Shown piece by piece: positions 59,929 to 64,000 of a DNA stretch of 64,000 nucleotides (position 1 is its first letter; each line of letters starts with the position of its first letter). The notes beneath the pieces were generated by a model that was not told the origin of the DNA, searched no databases, and saw only the letters and a list, made by a program, of their open reading frames with translations. A program made the translations under genes and the position numbers. The DNA comes from Anaerolineales bacterium UBA6055 (GTDB lineage Bacteria; Chloroflexota; Anaerolineae; Aggregatilineales; Phototrophicaceae), in contig DIYL01000029.1 of the NCBI GenBank assembly GCA_002428985.1, positions 62,001 through 126,000 of the forward strand, read 5' to 3'.

Positions 59929-62577
59929 TTAATCCTCTGTCAGAATACCAAGTGCCTTTGCCTGTGAAACAGCTTGTGTGCGGTTCTTGACAGAGAGTTT
60001 GCTATAAATGTTGCGGGCGTGAACCTTTACCGTGTGGAGCGAAAGATAAAGTTCATCAGCAATCTCTTGATTGGTTAATCCAGTTGCAATCAGTTGAAGG
60101 ACTTCGATTTCACGCTGGCTAAGTGGATCAATCAATTGCGATTCAGATTTGATTGTGTGAGATTCTGATGATTGCTCAATTCTCTGCACTGAGAATCCAG
60201 ATAATATCTGGCGCACATAATCTTGGTGTATTCCTCTGTTGTGTGTACGCTGAAGCAGTTGTGCTATTGGCGACCCTTCATCAACAAAGATGCGAATAAA
60301 TCCACCATGCTTAGCTAATGCGAGTGATTCATCTAGGATTTCCAACGCGACATCTTGTTGATTTAACGCATTATAAACAACAGCTTTTAATATCAACCCC
60401 TTGAGGTATTCGCTCTGTAATGCCATCTCCTTCGCATTTTGAATGAAAGGATCTAAGATTTGTAATGCTCTGAATGCATTTTTTTGAGCAAGATATACTC
60501 TGGCTTGACTGATTGATAAGTTGTAAGTTTCAGCCAATTGCAAAGCAGCAGTCAAATCACCCTGATGGATCAACACACACACTTGAGCCTCAGCAACGTC
60601 GGGCATTCGAAACATAAAATTATTTTGACGCACAAAGGCTTCAGCCTCATCCAAGATATTGCTTGCATTTGTAAAGTCACTTTGGGATAGATATACATAA
60701 GCAAGAAAAACATTATATGATGCTGTTGTATCCGTATTTTCCATTTGTTGCAGGAGTTTATGACATTGTTCCCCATATTCTCGAGCCGACTCTAAATCAT
60801 TCCATTGATAGTGGATGCGTGCTAATCCAAGAAACGCTTGGGAGGCGATTGCATGGTGTGGATCGCCTGATAACTGGATCGCACTCTGATAACTATCACT
60901 TGCTTGATGAAGTTCATAATCCAATTCTTGTATTTGAGCGAGGCTAATTGTGGCAACAATACGATAAAATGAACCTTCGCTAGACTCACTCAACTTAAGA
61001 ACATCATTATAAGCCTCACGAGCTAATTGATGGTTGCCTTGTAATTGATAAGCATATCCTCTCGTCCAGTGTGATGCGATACGAATAGCTAAATTTTCAG
61101 GATGTAAGCGTGCTAAAGCCTCACTCGAATAAGAAATCATGGCTTCTATATCATTTTGAATAACTGCCAATGTTGCTCGCATTGAGGCAATACGCCCTAA
61201 AATGTCTTGAGCAGTCTCATCTAATTCGACATCTTGCATCGCATTTTCAGCTTCATGAAGTTTTTGCTCAACAGATGTATGTTGACCGGTCAACAATAGC
61301 GTTGAGGCATAAGCTAGCCAAAATGACGGGTGAGCGTCCAAAATCTGATCAGGTAGAGATTCAAGCCAATATAATATCGGTTTCACAATACCACGAAGGT
61401 ACATTGGTGTGCCTTCACTTTCAATCAGTCGCTCAGCGCGCTCAACATCATTGATCGCGATTGCATGTTGGAACGCCTCTAACTCCAGACCGTTATTTTC
61501 ATGCCAGATACTCGCTTGTGTATGTAGTTCGTTGACATCTTCTGCGGAAAAACCTGTATTATCACGTAATAGTCGTTGGCGCAATAAATCCGCAAAGAGA
61601 TAGTGATAACGATACCAGCGACGCTCATTATCTAGTGGAATCAGAAACAAGTTGTTACGTGCCAAATATTCCAGTTTTTCTTGCCCTGAATTAGGCGAAT
61701 CCGGCATAATCGCATCACACAGAGAGCCGCATAGACGATCTAGTATTGATGTACACAACAGAAAGCGCTGCACATCCTCAGGCTGTTGCTGCATTACTTC
61801 TTCAAGAAGATAGTCCAGAATATACTGATTACTACCTGAAAAGGATTCGATAAATTGCGATTTATCCGGATGGCCTTGTAGTGATAGGGCTGCTAATTGT
61901 AGTCCAGCAATCCACCCTTCAGTGCGTGTTTCTAACGCCTTGACATCATCTTTTGATAACTTAAGCCCCATTGTCTGACTCAAGAATTCCTCGGTATCAT
62001 TTGTCGTAAAACGCAAATCAGCTGCTCTTAATTCGGTGAGTTGACCACTTGCTCGTAAGCGACCCAAAGGTAGCTGAGGGTCTTCACGCGTGATAATCAC
62101 AATGTGTAAGTTCGGAGGCTGGTTGGCAATGAAGAAAGCTAAGCCCTCATCGATCTCCGAGCTGTCTAACACATGATAGTCGTCTAGCACCAAAACGAGA
62201 TCGTTTTGCGTCAATGCAAATTCATTGACTAACCGTGTCAATATAGTAATAATTGACGGCGATTGTGCCGATTCGAGGGAGTTTAAGATACCGACGCCTA
62301 TCTCTGGTATGATCGTTTGCAACGAAGCAATGATGTAGCTTAAAAAACGAACGGAGTCATTGTCCGCCTCATCTAACGATACCCATGCAAATGCGCGATC
62401 AGCGTGCACACTCCACTTATTTATAATGGTAGTCTTGCCAAATCCTGCTGGTGCAGAGATCAACGTGAGCTTACGGTTAACCTGTGCTTCTAACAAATCT
62501 ATCAAGTGTGACCGCACAACCAGATCGGAACGTAAACGTGGAATAAAGAGTTTGGTATTTATAATTTGGGTAGTCAT
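59929..62577 (-). CDS. MalT-type LuxR family transcriptional regulator (STAND)
   Basis: 882 residues. The N-terminal NTPase has APAGFGKTT (about residue 45) and LVLVLDDYH, followed by a winged-helix region, a long TPR-like helical part (about 400-780), and a C-terminal LuxR helix-turn-helix (LSQREIEVLQLIATGLTNQEIADELYLSLHTVKVHARNIYSKL). Such proteins are large ATP-dependent activators that bind small inducers. Start chosen at MTTQIINTK; no good ribosome binding site is seen. It lies between a reductase and a polyketide synthase end, both in the same direction, and could regulate either. Confidence 0.9.
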   Translation of the reverse strand: MTTQIINTKLFIPRLRSDLVVRSHLIDLLEAQVNRKLTLISAPAGFGKTTIINKWSVHADRAFAWVSLDEADNDSVRFLSYIIASLQTIIPEIGVGILNSLESAQSPSIITILTRLVNEFALTQNDLVLVLDDYHVLDSSEIDEGLAFFIANQPPNLHIVIITREDPQLPLGRLRASGQLTELRAADLRFTTNDTEEFLSQTMGLKLSKDDVKALETRTEGWIAGLQLAALSLQGHPDKSQFIESFSGSNQYILDYLLEEVMQQQPEDVQRFLLCTSILDRLCGSLCDAIMPDSPNSGQEKLEYLARNNLFLIPLDNERRWYRYHYLFADLLRQRLLRDNTGFSAEDVNELHTQASIWHENNGLELEAFQHAIAINDVERAERLIESEGTPMYLRGIVKPILYWLESLPDQILDAHPSFWLAYASTLLLTGQHTSVEQKLHEAENAMQDVELDETAQDILGRIASMRATLAVIQNDIEAMISYSSEALARLHPENLAIRIASHWTRGYAYQLQGNHQLAREAYNDVLKLSESSEGSFYRIVATISLAQIQELDYELHQASDSYQSAIQLSGDPHHAIASQAFLGLARIHYQWNDLESAREYGEQCHKLLQQMENTDTTASYNVFLAYVYLSQSDFTNASNILDEAEAFVRQNNFMFRMPDVAEAQVCVLIHQGDLTAALQLAETYNLSISQARVYLAQKNAFRALQILDPFIQNAKEMALQSEYLKGLILKAVVYNALNQQDVALEILDESLALAKHGGFIRIFVDEGSPIAQLLQRTHNRGIHQDYVRQILSGFSVQRIEQSSESHTIKSESQLIDPLSQREIEVLQLIATGLTNQEIADELYLSLHTVKVHARNIYSKLSVKNRTQAVSQAKALGILTED

Positions 62578-62801
62578 GATTTTAATTCTATAATCACAAA
62601 GCAAATATACTACGAGATCTTACCTCTCCAATATTGGTTATGCAAAGATAGATGTAGATGTTATTGCTTGATTTATAGGTACACTACACATCAATTGTCA
62701 CTACAAAATCACTTATATGAAGTGACCAAAGAAATCTATAATTTAACCATCTGCTGAAACGATGCGTAATTGTGGGCTTCGTCGATTTTAGACATACAAT
62801 A

Positions 62802-64000
62802 CTATGATTGTTCACTCTGACTTAAGTTAAGTTTATCATATATTTCATTTGCAAGTTCGCGGATCGAGGGTCCTTTTAACAGAAACATAGTCGAAAACTC
62901 TAAACCTGTTTCTTGCCGAATCACGTTATTAAATTCTAGCGTCATGAGAGAATCAAGCCCAAGTGCATTATATTGAATATCCCCTGTCAATCGATCTAGT
63001 GGGATTTGTGTAATCAACGATATTCGCTGAATCAAGAATGATTCCAGCCATGCAATTCCCTGCTCTTCATCTAAGCTGTTTACCTGCTCCAGAAAATCAA
63101 CCGCTTTACCATCTTTATCAAAATCATGCTGAATAAGTTGATGGTACATCATGGATGTTGAACCGGTCATACTGTTAGTAATCCAACGTTCCCAATCCAT
63201 ATCTAAGATAGTCACATTGACCCGATCTTCAGAGAGAATACGGATTAGACAGTCTAGTGCAAGTGATGGATCTAGTCCATTGACACCTACATTGGTGAAA
63301 TGTTGCTCAATCTCTTGATTACGAGCGACAATGCCGACATCACGCAGACTACCCCAATTAATACTGGTAGCTGGTAATCCCTGAGTACGACGATAGCGTG
63401 CTAAACCATCTAACATAGCATTTGCAGCAACATAGTTAGCTTGTCCGGGGTTGCCGATAATAGCTGTAATGGATGAATACAACACAAAAAAGTCTAATTC
63501 ACAATCAAGGCTTGCTTCGTGTAGATACCAAGCCCCATGAACTTTCGGGGCAATCACCCTGTCAAATTGCTCGGGACGCATCGTTGCAACAAATTCATCA
63601 TCCAAAACCATTGCGCCATGAATGATACCTTTCAAGGGTGGCATATCGCGTTGCAAATTTGCGACAAACTGCTTGACTTGGTTGCCGTCCGTCACATCAA
63701 ACAAACCTTCGTAGATCGTAACACCCTGCTCTCGGATCATATCGAGCGTATCACGTTCAGCTTGTGTTTTTGCACCGCTACGACTAATTAATGCCAAATG
63801 ACACGCACCTTGTGTAGCGAGCCATTGCGCGGTAGCCAATCCGAAGCCACTAAATCCACCTGTAATGAGATAGGAGGCGTCTTCTTGAATAGTCCAATTC
63901 GGGTGATCTTGCGACTGCATCGTGATCATTTCATCGTACATGTCCACCACAACCTTACCAATATGTTGTGCTTGGCTCATATAACGAAAAGCATCCTGAA
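62802..64000 (-). CDS. Type I polyketide synthase, C-terminal KR-ACP end (5' partial)
   Basis: About 399 residues visible; the frame is open to the window edge (the codons before the first ATG read QDAFRY, the usual AFRYM-x-QA-x-HIGK context), so the gene starts beyond position 64000. A ketoreductase domain (YLITGGFSGFG, catalytic Ser in LYSSITAIIGNPGQANYVAANAML with Tyr and Asn) is followed by an acyl-carrier domain with the phosphopantetheine Ser in LGLDSLMTLEF. No thioesterase follows, so product release must come from another protein. Such modular ends occur in complex lipid and polyketide loci. Confidence 0.92.
   Translation of the reverse strand, partial: QDAFRYMSQAQHIGKVVVDMYDEMITMQSQDHPNWTIQEDASYLITGGFSGFGLATAQWLATQGACHLALISRSGAKTQAERDTLDMIREQGVTIYEGLFDVTDGNQVKQFVANLQRDMPPLKGIIHGAMVLDDEFVATMRPEQFDRVIAPKVHGAWYLHEASLDCELDFFVLYSSITAIIGNPGQANYVAANAMLDGLARYRRTQGLPATSINWGSLRDVGIVARNQEIEQHFTNVGVNGLDPSLALDCLIRILSEDRVNVTILDMDWERWITNSMTGSTSMMYHQLIQHDFDKDGKAVDFLEQVNSLDEEQGIAWLESFLIQRISLITQIPLDRLTGDIQYNALGLDSLMTLEFNNVIRQETGLEFSTMFLLKGPSIRELANEIYDKLNLSQSEQS

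Noticed and set aside
1..64000. tRNA genes, rRNA, CRISPR arrays, insertion sequences and phage genes
   Set aside because: None was recognised by eye on either strand; a tRNA or small-RNA search program could still find something in the short gaps.

Overview
The window is a bacterial chromosome segment of moderate, slightly AT-rich composition, with short intergenic gaps and operons on both strands. Nothing fixes the species. The gene repertoire (several sugar ABC importers, large STAND proteins ending in FGE-like domains, a CbiX-DR2241 type chelatase, a MalT-type LuxR regulator, a modular polyketide synthase end) fits an Anaerolineae-like Chloroflexota best; this is inference. No tRNA, rRNA, CRISPR array or insertion sequence was recognised.

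Layout. 1-4.9 kb: Dps (5' end cut by the window), a glyoxalase-like protein, and an iron importer (FutA-type binding protein plus fused permease) behind a near-consensus Fur box. 4.9-14.6 kb: a uronic-acid glycan locus with GH2, sugar ABC importer, AraR-like GntR/LacI regulator, KduD, an IolB-family isomerase and GH88; two TGGTACGTACCA-like operators tie it together. 14.8-22 kb: a Tat-exported MBL-fold hydrolase, a response-regulator remnant, then a GntR-controlled hexuronate/mannonate operon (RraA-like, MBL, SDR, UxuA, mutarotase-like). 22-36.7 kb: a LacI-type regulator between a cupin/MetE-like/hydrolase operon and a long forward run holding a sugar importer, a GMC oxidoreductase and six NTF2/SnoaL-like proteins (11 domains). 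Identical 12-bp LacI-type operators lie on both sides of the regulator gene. 36.8-43.4 kb: an IclR-controlled Dpp-type importer and a membrane spermidine-synthase-like protein. 43.6-58 kb: two large STAND proteins (DUF4062-kinase-NACHT-FGE and TIR-NACHT-FGE) flank an assimilatory sulfate reduction and siroheme operon. 58-64 kb: a membrane-protein gene broken by a TGA, a small conserved protein, a quinone-oxidoreductase-like enzyme, a MalT-type LuxR regulator and the C-terminal end of a polyketide synthase that runs off the right edge.

The most striking element is the leader of the sulfur operon (47.63-48.02 kb). Two very short reading frames stand in tandem, one with Cys-Cys-Cys-Cys and one with ten cysteines in 38 residues. 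Each has its own ribosome binding site and each is followed by a strong intrinsic terminator before cysH. The second leader also carries an 11-base segment perfectly complementary to the top of its terminator, i.e. an antiterminator strand. This reads as a double cysteine-sensing transcription attenuator, analogous in idea to the polycysteine attenuators described in mycobacteria.

Other items worth attention are two in-frame TGA interruptions (46304-46306 and 58342-58344), a possible diversity-generating-retroelement variable region in the first STAND protein, a hairpin between every importer binding-protein gene and its permease gene, and the absence of any ABC ATPase gene for the four importers.
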